Source of the DNA: Ariolimax columbianus
Taxonomy: Eukaryota > Mollusca > Gastropoda > Stylommatophora > Arionidae
NCBI GenBank assembly: GCA_036924085.1
Contig: JAVGWX010000007.1
Coordinates: 35,674,953-35,738,952 of the forward strand
Length of the DNA: 64,000 nt
Reading direction: 5' to 3'
Numbering within the stretch: position 1 is the first letter of the stretch; each line of letters opens with the position of its first letter. A program made the position numbers and the translations under genes. Below, in pieces: positions 25,603 to 36,514 of this stretch. Below the pieces are notes generated by a model. That model was given only the letters and a program-made list of their open reading frames with translations. It did not search any database and had not been told where the DNA came from.

Positions 25603-25932
25603 CAACTTCTAGAAGATGTCGCCAAGAAGAGATCACGGGCTGAGCAGGTTGTGGCACAGAAAGTATTCACACGACAAGGGCAAGGTGTCTCATCAGGAGC
25701 TGCCACAGCTCTCACCCCATCAGGACACCTAATGTCGGAGATGACATTGCTGGAAGCAGCAGTTTGTGACCAATTGAAAAGTCTGAGAGTAGCAGTTTCG
25801 GAGGATGAGAAGTACAAAACTGAGATCACCTACCTGAAATCTGCTATGACAGAGGCCAGGGAAAAGCTTGAGGATGCTCCTGTAACTGTTGATACTGTGG
25901 AAGCTTTGAAGCAGCAGATCACTGAGCACAAT
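25603..25932 (+). CDS. spectrin-repeat exon (110 codons)
   Basis: The acceptor is acaatttcacag|CAACTT and the donor is CACAAT|GTATGT; 330 bases, phase 0 at both ends. The translation opens QLLEDVAKKRSRAEQVVAQK, holds a 25-residue Ser/Thr/Gly-rich loop, then a helical stretch ending EALKQQITEHN. That ending is typical of the linker between two spectrin repeats in nesprins and plakins, where a loop such as APVTVDTV precedes LKQQI.EH. It joins better to the exon at 45404 (VQFKERELNSVL) than to the one at 30877, suggesting the latter is optional. Confidence 0.85.
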
Positions 25933-26039
25933 GTATGTATCTTAGTAGGTGTCATGATTTGTCAGACTGTTCAGTGTGTAAAACTGACTGTAGAACCAGT
26001 ATTTGAGAACAAGTTGATGGTGCAGTCTGTGACATGACT

Positions 26040-26250
26040 GACTTTAGTGATATAGCTGACGTGTTGATTGTGTAGTGATTGTTCCCTACACATTAGTCAT
26101 TGTGCAATCATTGTTCCATATATCATAAGTCAATGTGCAATCATTGTTTCCTACACTGTAGACATTATGCAATCATTGTTCCCTACACTTTAGTTATTGT
26201 GCAATCATTGTTCACTACACATTAATCATTGCTCTTCATTGTTCTCTTCA
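26040..26250. repeat. about 40-bp minisatellite, 5 diverged copies
   Basis: Units carry 'gtgcaatcattgttccctac' and 'cattagtcatt'. The array starts about 110 bp after the donor of the exon at 25603-25932. Confidence 0.75.
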
Positions 26251-27099
26251 TATTGCACACCTTGTGACATAAATATATTTGCATATCAGCATAACAATGA
26301 AGAGCTTAATCATGCCTTATTAGGTATCTTAGGCTGAATATCAAAGCTGACCTCAATTGAGCCTTCAAAGGTCATATCGCATAATTACCATCACTATTAT
26401 CATGTTAAGTGGCATTTGGTATAGGTGTTTATATTTTCTATTTCACTTTTAGCATGGACATTCCTCTCCCTATTCTTTCTTTCCTTTCTTTCTCTCTCCT
26501 CCCTCTCCCTGCACTGGTTTTTTTGTTTTTTCTCTCTTCATTCTTTTTTAATCAGATTTTTGAGCTTTGACTTTTTTCCAGACAAACCCTCCCCTTTTTA
26601 CGTGCGACTGATTAATTAATTATTTGTATTCTTTACCGCTCAGTATTCACATTGTTAATTATGTGTTTTTCTAAATTTTGCAATTTATTTATTTGATGTC
26701 CACAATTACCTTTGTAAAATAGGATCTGCTTTATTAGCAGTGAACTTAATTTTTTCTCTGCTACTTTCATTGAAATTATGTAGCTGAAAATGTTGTATTT
26801 GTTATCTAATTATGATGTTTTTGCTTGTGTATATATGCATGTATACTTGTAATCCTTAAATTGTGTGACATTTCATAATCAAATTGGCGTAAATGGATTA
26901 CCAGCAACGATCGACTAGTTATTCTGTTGTCATTGGTGACATTTTTGTGACTTGTATTTTTGGTCAAATCAACACAATTATGCTGGATTATCTCCGCTAA
27001 CTCCTTGGGTTTCAGGAAAGCTGAATTAATTATAGTGCCATCTGTCACTTTGTGAATATCTGAAACATTATTTGGTACTTACAGTTTCTCCAGTGTTCA

Positions 27100-27410
27100 T
27101 AGAGATTTAGTCCTGGTCATCCTACATTCCCAACCTATTGGATGTCATACCTTTGTTGCTTTGTGAGATACCTTTGGGAGTAAATCCTAAGTAAATAATC
27201 TGCATCCTGTGCTATTTCCACCCGTCTCGATAATGTCTTGTCACTCGCCAAAGGTAGCTCAGATGAGAGAGTGAGTTTGACAAATTGCAAAACTTTCCTC
27301 ACTTTAATCCAAATCATCGCTCAAGTCAACCATTTCAGCGGACAGAGCAAAAGAAAGAGATGGTCCATACGGCTGAACAGAGTTTTCTCCATCACACATG
27401 ATGGACGAAC
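27100..27410 (-). repeat. dispersed repeat, inverted relative of 51000-51250
   Basis: The reverse complement of this stretch and the plus strand at 51000-51250 share blocks such as 'tttggattaaagtgaggaa' and the words around 'agctacctttg' and 'gatgcagat'. The shared segment has no recognised protein motif. It is an interspersed repeat of unknown class. Confidence 0.6.
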
Positions 27411-27611
27411 ATAATATCAGATATGCATGTATTGTGTCAAGCTTATTCTTATGATTGTTGTATGATTGACCTGGTACTTGTGTCTATTTGTCTGTACAAC
27501 ACTATCCAAATTAACTTTTAATTTCTAGTTTATATGCCAGATGTTTTTCCCTCCTTGTCATGGTCATGCCCTCCATTTTTGTTGTTGTTTACACTGTAAC
27601 AGAGAAAGGAA

Positions 27612-27850
27612 GACTAAACGTCTGGTCAGGCAAAACAAACTGATCAGACATGTTAGTCAGGTTCAGGCAAAACATACTGAACAAGACCCTCACCTCTGCT
27701 TCCTCATAGCCCTTCCTGAAAACGGGCTGTTTTCATGCAGCCTGAATAATAAGGTGAGGGATCGACGTGGTCCCCATAGTAGTGAGCGACACGGAGATGA
27801 AGCCAAGCATAGCACAACCACCTTGAGGACCTTGGTCCACCTTCATGTAG
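27612..27850 (-). mobile_element. LINE-associated repeat module (copy 1)
   Basis: From 'gtctggtcaggcaaaa' to 'ggtccaccttcat' this stretch is a diverged copy of 38948-39172. In that second locus the module sits directly upstream, on the minus strand, of a reverse transcriptase fragment, so it is probably the same LINE's 5' portion. Confidence 0.6.
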
Positions 27851-27999
27851 GGAGGTAAACCCCAAGCGTAAAAAGTGGATAACTAGATTTGTACTGAAAT
27901 GTAGAAGAGCGAACAATAAAGCATGGAAAAATATATATAGAGGCAGGTAAATCAAAAGAAACATATTTAAAATATTTGGACAAGCAGAACATCTCGGAA

Positions 28000-28740
28000 A
28001 GCGAATAAAACAGCAAAAATTGACTTTGAAAAAAAACTTACTCAGAGGATCAAGACTGACAGTAAAAGCTTCTTCTCGTATGTTAGAAATAAACAAAGAA
28101 CTAAAGACAAAGTAGGCCCTCTCATTGACAGTACAGGGAAAATAATAAGTGAGAATAGGGAAGCAGCTAATCTGCTCAATCAGTACTTTGGCACAGTCTT
28201 CACAAAGGAGGACTGCTCCGAGATCCCAGAGCCTATAGATATTTTTCAAAGAGACATGGATACAGCGGGATTAAGATCAATCTGTATTACAGAGGAAATG
28301 GTTTTTAAAAAATTGGAGGGGTTGAAAGTGGATAAATGTCTAGGTCAAGATGGTATTCATCCAAAATTGCTGTATGAAATTAGAGACCAACTAGCAAAAC
28401 CATTGGCTATATTATGTTCTCAATCACTTACAAAAGGGATTGTTCCACGGGATTGGAAAGATGCAGGTGTGATCCCCTTATTCAAAAAAGGCAAAAAATC
28501 AGATCCAGCAAATTATAGACCGGTGAGTTTAACGAGCATAGTCTGTAAATTGTTAGAGTCAATAATCAAAGAGAACATTGAAATGCATTTAGACAAATTT
28601 AATCTAATTAGAAATAGTCAGCATGGGTTTACTAGAGGGAGATCATGCTTAACAAATCTATTAGAATTCATGGAGGAGGTTACTAAAATCATAGATAAAG
28701 GGGAGCCCGTGGACGTTATTTATCTAGATTTTGCAAAGGC
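28000..28740 (+). mobile_element. CR1-like LINE reverse transcriptase fragment
   Basis: An open plus-strand frame runs through DSKSFFSYVRNKQRTKDKVG, then GQDGIHPKLLYEI, DWKDAGVIPLFKKGKK, SDPANYRPVSLTSIVCKLLE, QHGFTRGRSCLTNLLEF and VDVIYLDFAKA. These are the N-terminal reverse transcriptase blocks of CR1/L2-type LINEs (SDPANYRPVSLTS and HGF..GRSC are diagnostic). The frame is intact for about 245 codons, then switches at 28740 to the RNase H part of another LINE. The catalytic FADD block is therefore missing. It lies in the intron between the exons at 25603 and 30877. Confidence 0.85.
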
Positions 28741-29460
28741 CTCAGTGGCAACTGGAAAATACTCAAGCAATTTCAGAGCGGAGGCAGAGGCACTGAGGGC
28801 TGCAGTAGAAGAAATGGTGACAGGCAAAATAAATGAAAGCCATATAGTCCTGCTTACAGATGCCCTGGCCGTAGTCACAGCACTAAAAAGCCAGAAAAAT
28901 ACGAACTTAATGATTTAAGAGCAGTACTCTGTCAACTATGCCAGCAGGCCGCACCAAAAAGAGTAGTGGTACAGTGGGTTCCATCCCACTGTAACATCCA
29001 AAGCAACAAGGAGGCAGACAGACTGGCAAAAGAAGGTGCAAGACTACCACAACCAGATCCTAGTGTGACATACGAAGAGTCAAAAAGGTTTATTAGAGCT
29101 AGATACATGACCAAATGGGAAACAGAACATACTGGCTACACAAAAACGATGCCTAATACCAGTTGAACAGAAGAGAGCAGGTCGTGGTCTTCAGACTTCG
29201 CACAGGCCACAATAGACTGAGGTACCACCTATTCAATAAATTGAAGATAGGTGGTACTGACGAATACATGTGCGGTACCGGGAAAATGACCGCTGATATT
29301 TGCTGCAAAACTGCCCGACATACGATGATCAGAGAAAGCAGATGTGGCCATCACCAGTGACAACACTAGACAAGCTCTATGGCAGTGTCGACAGCCTCAG
29401 GATGACCGCTGCTTTTTTCGAAAAAATACAGGTTGACGTCTGACAGCGTACGAAGAAGAA
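28741..29460 (+). mobile_element. I-like LINE 3' part with RNase H domain (copy 1)
   Basis: It begins inside the RNase H domain (GKYSSNFRAEAEALRAAVEE, then LLTDALAVVTAL, then VVQWVPSHCNIQSNKEADRL). A C-terminal FRLRTGHNRL and CGTGKMTA region and a 3' end in GTACGAAGAAGAAGAAG follow. Its start is fused in frame to a CR1-like reverse transcriptase, so one 220-residue frame starting at 28256 combines two LINE clades. Stops appear after the RNase H core. It belongs to the same family as 34812-35007 and 57505-59608. Confidence 0.85.
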
Positions 29461-29680
29461 GAAGAAGAAGTATACAGACTCTGCAGGGTCTTCTAAACCA
29501 GTATAAAGACGTTAAGATTAAACTTAACGTTAAGTTTAGTTTCATCAGCACGCTTGGGATGTGAGGAAAACTACTGCAACCCGCCAATTAACGCCCTTTT
29601 CAGAGCACACAAAAGAGTAAACTTACTAACTGTGGGCATTCAAAACAACACTGTAACAGACACTGTTTGGGACTTTTATT
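29460..29680 (+). repeat. dispersed repeat related to 39170-39290
   Basis: It contains 'gttaagtttagtttcatcag', 'cacgcttgggatgtgaggaa' and 'gggcattcaaaacaacac'. The same order occurs after 39170 ('gcacgctcagaatgggaggg' to 'gtgggcattagcaaacaac'). No coding content is evident. Confidence 0.6.
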
Positions 29681-30059
29681 TGCCTTCTTTGTTGTTGTTC
29701 ATATATCCATGACTTATTATATTATAAAAAATCCTAATCTAACTGTTTGATAAATGAATACATACAGTCCCATTGTCAGTTGATCATATACGCGTTTTAC
29801 TATAGGAAAGTTTGCATGTTTCAGTACTGCTACATCATTGCCAAATGGTCATTTCCAGTGGATGTAAGCAGTCGCAGCAGACACCCCATTTGACAGATGT
29901 CAAAGTTTTATTTCATTGACAGTTTAACTATACTTATAGTTGATTTATGATAGTCAAACATTTTATCCTGGCTTCTGAGAGATGAATGATTGTTGACGAT
30001 TTGAGTCTTCTAAATTATAAAAACATATAAGACATGCAAAATATATGGCACAATACAAA

Positions 30060-30515
30060 GAAACAACTAAAACTACAAATCCTGAGACATACATTTTTCC
30101 TGTAGCAACCTATGGTTGTGAAACATGGACTATCACACAGAAAGAAGATTGGAGTTTTCAAGATCCAGTGCTATAGAATAATCCTGAAAATTCTTGAGCA
30201 AAGAAAGAAAACAATTAAGCCATCCAGCAATATCTAAATGTAGACGAAACTGGCTTATAAACAATGATGTGTTTCAAAAATCAAAATTTGTTAGGTCATG
30301 TTAAAACTCATGACGGATTGAAAAGAACATTTCTGGAGGGCATGGTTCCTGAAAAATGAGGCAGGCACCAAACAAGATGATGATGGATACAAGACATCAA
30401 GGAAATGTTGAATTTGATCCTGAAGCAAAGGGGAAGGCCAGCGGCTTACAGAGATTCCTACAGGCAGGCTGTGATGAGAATGCCATTCTGTAAAGGACAT
30501 GCTACATGATGATGA
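30060..30515 (+). mobile_element. LINE 3'-end fragment with ATGATGATG tail
   Basis: Broken plus-strand frames give VATYGCETWTITQKED, NLLGHVKTHDGLKRTFLEG, GRPAAYRDSYRQAVMRM and then a gatgatgatgatt end. The same C-terminal phrase (VMRM.FCEGHAT, then GATGATGATG) ends the fragment at 53560-54215, so the two are one family. Confidence 0.7.
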
Positions 30516-30876
30516 TGATTAAGACATTTCATTATTTTCCATTATTTTGGTCATAATAACTTCCTGGATCCATTCCAGCTCTCTAGCATCTGTAAACTAC
30601 ATAAAAATGTCTATATTTGACAGGAATCGGTGTCTGCAGAGTTTTAGGATTACTCCTTTTATGTCAGATGTTGTCAGTATTTTAGACATTGTTGTTTTTT
30701 TTATGTTGTTACAGCATAGCGCCTCGTAACTAATTACGTATGTGGAGTATCATTTATTATTTGGACACATTTATGTGAATATCATAACAGCAAACCACTG
30801 CTTTACAGCTTCTGATTATGTTTAACACATTGTTTCATGCTTTTCATCCTTACTGCATGATGACCTGGACTTTCAG

Positions 30877-32682
30877 AATTTAACAGCACAAATTAAGCAG
30901 GACCAGATTAAGTTGAACAAACTTAATGAGAAGAGGCGTCATATTGCACTAGACATTGCCCAACGCAGCCTAGGCATCTTTCCAAAACCTCATTCAGCAA
31001 ATGTTGCCAACTTAACAGACAGAAATCAGCATACAAGTACAGATGACAAAAGTCAGCACGCAAGTGATACTTCAACATTACATGTTTCTGGAAGATTGAT
31101 TAATGACCTTCCTTTGTCAAGTGGTCCAAGCTATACAGCTGTTTTACCTGAAGAACTACAATACACACTACCAGTAACAATGAAACCATTGGAATATGAA
31201 ATGCCTGCTTTCAGATGTGCTTCTTCATTAGTTGCTGAAGGACCTCACAAAATGCTCCCGTCTAGAACAAAGTGTACTCTAGAACTATCACAGAGTGATG
31301 GTATTCTATCAGATATGACTTCAATAACTAAATCCTTTAATACCACATGCCCCTACCACTCCACAAACAGCGCAATGGTAATGGTAGAGACTGTAGAAAT
31401 ATCAGCTTCTTTACCTGAATCTAAAACATGTGTAGCACCTGTCAGTTCTTCAGTTGCAATAAAAGCTGGACTGCACAGTTCTCTATCTTTTAGCTCGGCT
31501 GCCACATCTAAGGACATGACGAACTCTTTTAATAGTTTGAAGGATGCTACCAGTATGTCCACAACTTACACATTCAATACAACTCCATCTTCTAACAACA
31601 CCTTAGTTCCAGAAAAACTCAAATCTGTTGCAGACGGCAACTCCAGATGGAGGCCAGAAAATGTTTGTCGTACTAATATCTTACACTTGACAGATTCTAT
31701 TGATTCAGAAAACAGTCACCATTCAAATGGTACAACATCGGTGAAATTAGATCCTTCTAAGAGTTTGGTGTATAAACCACCATTTCCAGCAAGCCACACT
31801 ACTGGAATGTCTCAGAGTCTTGCAACTCTGTCAAAGAAAAGGGGGAATGTCTCATCATCCAGCCTTTCTACCTTACAAGCACAGTTGACACTACTAGGAA
31901 GTCCTCATATCAGAGCAGAATCTATCACCTCAACATCCAGGCCAACAACATTAGATGATACTATGACCATTAGCAGCTCTACACAAAAACTATCTTCAGT
32001 CGAATCCAAAGGTGATCCATGGATATCATTGCAACTCTTTCCATCCGTTGAGACTTCAATTTTATTAGATTGGAAAGCGCCACTGGCAACCACAGCACAA
32101 AATGCTTTTCATTCTGCCAGATTACTAGACAACCCAAAAGTGTGCATGTCTGTGCCCAGTCACACTTGTTTTTCTTCCACATCATCATTGTTAAGCCATA
32201 ATCCCCAGAACAGTTCAACAGAAACCTTGACCACATCGCACATGACATCGCCTTCACCATTTAGAAAAATCTTCAAGGAAACTGAATCCAGTACAGCTTG
32301 TGTTCCCAGCCTTAAATATGAAACTGGCAGGAATTATGACTTCTTGTTTTCTAAAGTGACTCCCGCACAATCAATATTGTACCCAGAGAGCTCTGTAACA
32401 CTAAATACTGCGGTACAATCTACCTCATCAGATCAAGGTGTTGACTTCTCAAATACATCACGGTTTTCTGTACTGTTACCCTTCGGTAACCCTAGGACAA
32501 GTTCAACTACTGAGAATAAATGCATTCAGGAAAGGTCAGATAAAGCACTTTCCTCAATTAAACCAGCTCTTGGTGGCCTTGTCCAGCCTAATTTTGGTCC
32601 TGATGGTGTTGCTGCTGGAGATGTTGCTGCAAACCATGCCAAATCAGCTGTGTATGACCATTCAAGAGAAAACTGGAAACTG
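30877..32682 (+). CDS. 602-codon Ser/Thr-rich exon, probable cassette
   Basis: The acceptor is ctggactttcag|AATTTA and the likely donor is AAACTG|GTGGGT; 1806 bases, phase 0 at both ends. An alternative GT four bases later would break phase. The first 30 residues (QIKQDQIKLNKLNEKRRH region) are helical and fit a spectrin-type linker. The remaining roughly 570 residues are rich in Ser, Thr, Pro and Asn and lack any fold I recognise. Without splicing, the frame ends at a stop 72 bases after the donor. The exon interrupts an otherwise natural join between the exons at 25603 and 45404. That and its 3n length suggest alternative inclusion. A 46-bp minisatellite follows about 150 bp downstream. Confidence 0.8.
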
Positions 32683-32835
32683 GTGGGTGACAGAAAAGCC
32701 TATGTACTGAAGAGTGCTACACCTATATATAAAGCTGTTTTTCCATTTTTATAATTCTCACATTATCTTCATTATAGTAGCTGTAATTTTCTTCTTTGTC
32801 ATTGTATAAAATTAAGCTGCTAATATAACGTGTGC

Positions 32836-33330
32836 GTAGGCTTGTATTATAACACAAATATAACCTAGATGTAGACTGTCTTCATCAGGCATTATATCAC
32901 AAATATAAACTTTAATATAGACCATCCTCATCTGACGTTACATCACAAATATAAACTCTTATGTAAGCCATCCTCATCTGACGTTACATCACAAATATAA
33001 ACTCTTATGTAGACCATCCTCATCTGATGTTACATCACAAATATAAACTCTTATGTAAGCCATCCTTATCTGACGTTACATCACAAATATAAACTCTTAT
33101 GTAAGCCATCCTCATCTGACGTTACATCACAAATATAAACTCTTATGTAAGCCATCCTCATCTGACCTTACATCACAAATATAAACTCTTATGTAAGCCA
33201 TCCTCATCTGACCTTACATCACAAATATAAACTCTTATGTAGACCATCCTCATCTGACGTTACATCACAAATATAAACTCTTATGTAAGCCATCCTCATC
33301 TGACATTATATCACTGATATAAACTTTATA
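32836..33330. repeat. 46-bp minisatellite, about 10 copies
   Basis: Units read 'catcacaaatataaactctt' then 'atgtaagccatcctcatctg' then 'acgtta'. Central copies are nearly identical, and both edges decay (32830-32940 and 33300-33450). Many units contain TGACGTTACATCA. The array lies just after the 602-codon exon. Confidence 0.9.
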
Positions 33331-34796
33331 ACACGCCTGTTACTATGCCAGTAAAATAACTTTAATATAGGCAATCCTGATTTTACATCTATATTGTAAC
33401 CTTTATGTAGACCTACCATATACAATATTGTCACTAATATAAACTGTATAAAGATATCATCATCATTTATCAGTCTAGTTCCCCTTGGAACATAGGCCCA
33501 CAACCATTGCTCTCATCTGTTCTTATTATGTGCTGTCTTCTTGAGTTCTGCCCACGAGATCCAGACTAAACTGGTTTCCTCTTTCACCAAGTCTCCCCAC
33601 TCATCTCTTTTCCCGTGGATTTCAATCCACCACATGTCTGATTATACATTTCAGCTGCATTCTGAGGTTGTCTTGTTTATTTCTACTTTTTCTCTGCCCA
33701 ATTTCTGCATTGGTTGCTGCCAATTTGTCTCCCACAGATCCATGTCTATCTCTGGCTATCTGAAGTATGCAATGAAAGGATTTGTTGATGAATGTCACAA
33801 GTCACAAGTCCTGCTTGTGAGTCATATAATGAGACTGACTTTAGTTGTAGTAGTTGTTGCCCTTTTCAGTTATGACTATTAAAGGATGATGCGACCTTGG
33901 AGTGGTAACTCTCTACTGAGATTTTGGTTTACTTTCTCTTTGCGGCTTTGTTGTTTCACTTCTCCGTGTTGCAAGAGCTTCTTTTCACCCAACATGAGAT
34001 GGCTCTTCATGGTACATCTCCACTTAAATTGATCTGCAACTTTGTCTTCCCAGGATGTCAGACTCATGTCTAGTGTCATCATGTCACGCTTACACTGTGG
34101 TCCGAGAAGGGACTACAGGCGCCGTAGATGGAAGGTGTTAAGCCTGTGGTCTTGTTTGGCATAGGTTGTTCAAGTCTTGCTTGCTATCATATAGGAGAGT
34201 TCTGATGACACATGCATTGTAAACCATGGCCTTGTTTTTAATTGTAAGTTTCTGGTTTTTCCAAACACATGGGAATCGAGTTAATGTCATTGATGAGGGA
34301 CCCCAGGCATGTGAATTGGTGCACAGCTGTCAATTTATAATTATCAATGTTAGGAGTTAGGGAGGCATCTACTTTCAGCCCCAGCACATTTATTTTGTTG
34401 AGACATATTGTGAGAACAAAATCTTTGCACGCCTGGGAGAAGTAATCTTTCAAGCTTTAAAGTTCCTGCTGACTGTGGGTGACAATTGTAGCTTCATCAG
34501 CATAAAGTAAGTCCCTGATGGTGACCTCTCTGATCTCTGTTTTGACCATGCAAACAGCCGACCATCCAAACTAGTGTGAATGCAGATCCCTTCATTTTGC
34601 GCTGTCAAATGCATGCTTCAGCAGTCGAGCAAAGAAGATTCTGAATAGTGTCTCGGCCAGGACGCATCATTGCTCAAAACCACCGTAATGTCAGATGGTT
34701 GTCATATTGAGTTATCAAATTGAACTGTTCCTTTCATGGCTTCATGTCAATGCAACTGTCTATTTCTGGGTCTAGAGAGAGCTTGTCATTGATGAG

Positions 34797-34811
34797 GGAT
34801 CCCAGGTATAT
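34797..34811. repeat. target-site duplication, left copy (I-like stub)
   Basis: ggatcccaggtatat is repeated exactly at 35008-35022. The two copies bracket the 196-bp I-like LINE stub. Confidence 0.9.
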
Positions 34812-35007
34812 CTTCTTCTTCTTCGTACTTAGTCAGACAGTAACCATTATTTTTTTGAAAAAAGCGGCGGTCATCCTGAGGCTGTCGACACTGCCATAGA
34901 GCTTGTCTTGCAGTTCCACTGGTGATGGCCACATCTGCTCTCTCTGATCCTCGTATGTCGGGCAGTTCTGCAGCAGATGTTCAGCGGTCATTTTACCGGT
35001 ATCGCAC
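34812..35007 (-). mobile_element. I-like LINE stub, 196 bp (copy 2)
   Basis: The minus strand encodes CDTGKMTAEHLLQNCPTYED and a C-terminus LRMTAAFFKKIMVTV, followed by a stop and the tail GTACGAAGAAGAAGAAG. Exact 15-bp duplications flank it, so it is a severely 5'-truncated insertion by target-primed reverse transcription. It is a very close match to 57505-59608 over the same region. Confidence 0.92.
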
Positions 35008-35022
35008 GGATCCCAGGTATAT
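35008..35022. repeat. target-site duplication, right copy (I-like stub)
   Basis: An exact repeat of the 15 bases at 34797-34811. Confidence 0.9.
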
Positions 35023-35130
35023 GAATTGTTGCACAGCTGCCAATTTATACTGTAGCAGTTTGCTTGGGCAGCCAATTTGAGAGAGGATTATGAAGAGTCA
35101 ATGCTTGCTAACCAAATCAAAGACCTTTGT

Positions 35131-35150
35131 CAGGTGAATGAAGGTGATAT
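35131..35150. repeat. target-site duplication, left copy (rDNA composite)
   Basis: Twenty bases ending tgaatgaaggtgatat. The last 16 are identical to 38686-38701, and the full 20 match 38682-38701 with one difference. The sequence encodes, on the minus strand, the ITFIHL reverse transcriptase motif of the host LINE. It is therefore pre-existing target sequence, duplicated. Confidence 0.88.
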
Positions 35151-35230
35151 CTTCTTCTTCTTCTTCGTACGCTGTTTACAGCGATATTTACGTTGCACTG
35201 ATTTAATTTGTTAGCCAGTGGCTCAGTGCA
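35151..35230 (-). other. LINE-type 3' tail of the composite
   Basis: On the minus strand the element ends in 'aacagcgtacgaagaagaag' and three more bases of the GAA repeat at the target-site duplication. The I-like LINE at 28741-29460 ends 'gacagcgtacgaagaagaag'. This shared end is the expected recognition signal for a LINE reverse transcriptase of the stringent type. Confidence 0.7.
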
Positions 35231-35694
35231 TCCGATTTCAACAGGCGTTTCTGTAGGGTTGCCCTCCTTAGCCTTTGGCTGTCCCCAGCCTAACTGCAAG
35301 GCAGCAGTTGTTTTTGGTCAGAGTTGTCTCTCTTGGGAAGTTGTCTTGCAGGACTATTGAGTCTTCCCTACTCATGTCTATAGCGTTTGGAAATGATATG
35401 ATGGACTATGTACTAGTTTGTACTATCCCGGAAGAGAGGCAGTCCAGTGTGACTTTTTCCCAGGATCGTCACGTCCTGCCAGAAACGTAGCATATGCATA
35501 TGAGTGAGGTATCTTTTTGCTCGCTCTATTTTCTCGGCTCTTCTGCAGTGATGGTACGCCTAGCATTCCCCGCCACCCGGGAGCTTGCCACCATAGGACA
35601 GGAGGTGCAGTGTCCGCTGGACTGCATCTCTTCTGCGTCCATTGGAATGACTGATAGCAGACAGATGCAAAGAGCGAGGAAGGAGTGCATTTTA

Positions 35695-35885
35695 CCAGGT
35701 GCATTCCTGCGGCTCGATCGGGCCGGGACACAAGCCCCAGCCATGTCGTAGCCTCCCATCTCAGCGGCGCTGAGATTTTGGGCGGGATTCTGGCTTAGAG
35801 GCGTTCGGCCGTAATCCCTCAGATGGTAGCTTATCAGCCAAGCACGTGGACCAAATGTCAGCGACCTGTGATTCCTCTCGAAATA
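35695..35885 (-). rRNA. 28S rRNA 3'-domain fragment, second copy (pseudogene)
   Basis: The minus strand reads 'cgagaggaatcacaggtcgc', 'tttggtccacgtgcttggct', 'gctaccatctgagggattac' and 'gaacgcctctaagccagaat' followed by cccgcc. This is the conserved segment after the sarcin-ricin region of eukaryotic 28S ('gaacgcctctaagtcagaatcccgcc' in most animals). It is a partial repeat of the copy at 35945-36410, joined at the 3' end of that copy. Substitutions at invariant positions show it is not a functional rRNA. Confidence 0.8.
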
Positions 35886-35944
35886 GTGCATTTGACCAGG
35901 TGACAAGCCTAGTCTTGCACGGAGATGTTGTCCGCCTAGGGAGC

Positions 35945-36410
35945 GGACATGGTCAAGGGTTGAGTCTCAGCAGTTCGCAGTGAGGTAGCTGATCTACTGC
36001 TTAGGGCACCCGACCGAGAACTAAGTCTTCTACAAATGATTTCATTCCTCATCGCCGTATGGGGTGAATATCGAGCAGCTTCCCGCCCGCTTTTATCAGC
36101 GGACGGCAGAGACCTCATTCTGCGGCTTGACCGGGCGGGGCTGGAGCGTGACCCCGAGGTCCCCACCATGTCGAAGCCTCCCTTTGCATTTGTGCTGGGC
36201 TGCTTTTAGGCGGGATTTTTGGCTTAGAGGCGTTCGGCCGTAATCCCTCACCTCGAACCGTTGGCTTATCCGCCTAGTACGTGGACCAAAATGTCTGCGG
36301 CTCCTCTCGGGCTTAGCAGGATTACCGTAGCAGAGCATTGTCATTTGTAGGGTAAAGCTGACCTGTCTTCAGAGGGTTTATTTCCAGCACCCGTTCAATA
36401 TTAGCCAGAC
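35945..36410 (-). rRNA. 28S rRNA 3'-terminal domain, degenerate copy (pseudogene)
   Basis: Minus-strand landmarks in natural 28S order: a diverged 'aatagggaacgtgagctggg' equivalent near 36400, 'acaggtcagctttaccctac' (normally acaggttagttttaccctac), 'ggtaatcctgctaag', 'cgagaggagccgcag', 'gaacgcctctaagccaaaaa', and an end 'gtagaagacttagttctcgg' to 'tgcgaactgctgagactcaa' matching the extreme 3' end of animal 28S. It is much more diverged from consensus than the 18S part of the same insert. Confidence 0.82.
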
Positions 36411-36514
36411 CGTATTAATAGAGGGCTTTTAGTTTGTCAATGGCCCAGTTTCTGGAGCCTGCGATTTCTGCAGGGTGAAGACCAGATTACCGTAGCAGGC
36501 GCTCTTTCATTTGG

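Larger units (their letters stand above)
33880..35130 (-). mobile_element. LINE, 3' half (split by the rDNA insert)
   Basis: Minus-strand frames, damaged by stops, run from the ITFIHLTKVFDLVSKH block at about 35150-35095 to a LAAVQQF..LGS block, KNKAMVYNACVIRTLLYDSK and WEDKVADQ blocks near 33900. They continue the reverse transcriptase that stops at 38702 on the other side of the rDNA composite. A 196-bp I-like LINE stub (34812-35007) has also landed inside it. A second, diverged copy of the AVHQFTCLGS stretch at 34250-34330 suggests an internal duplication. Confidence 0.75.
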
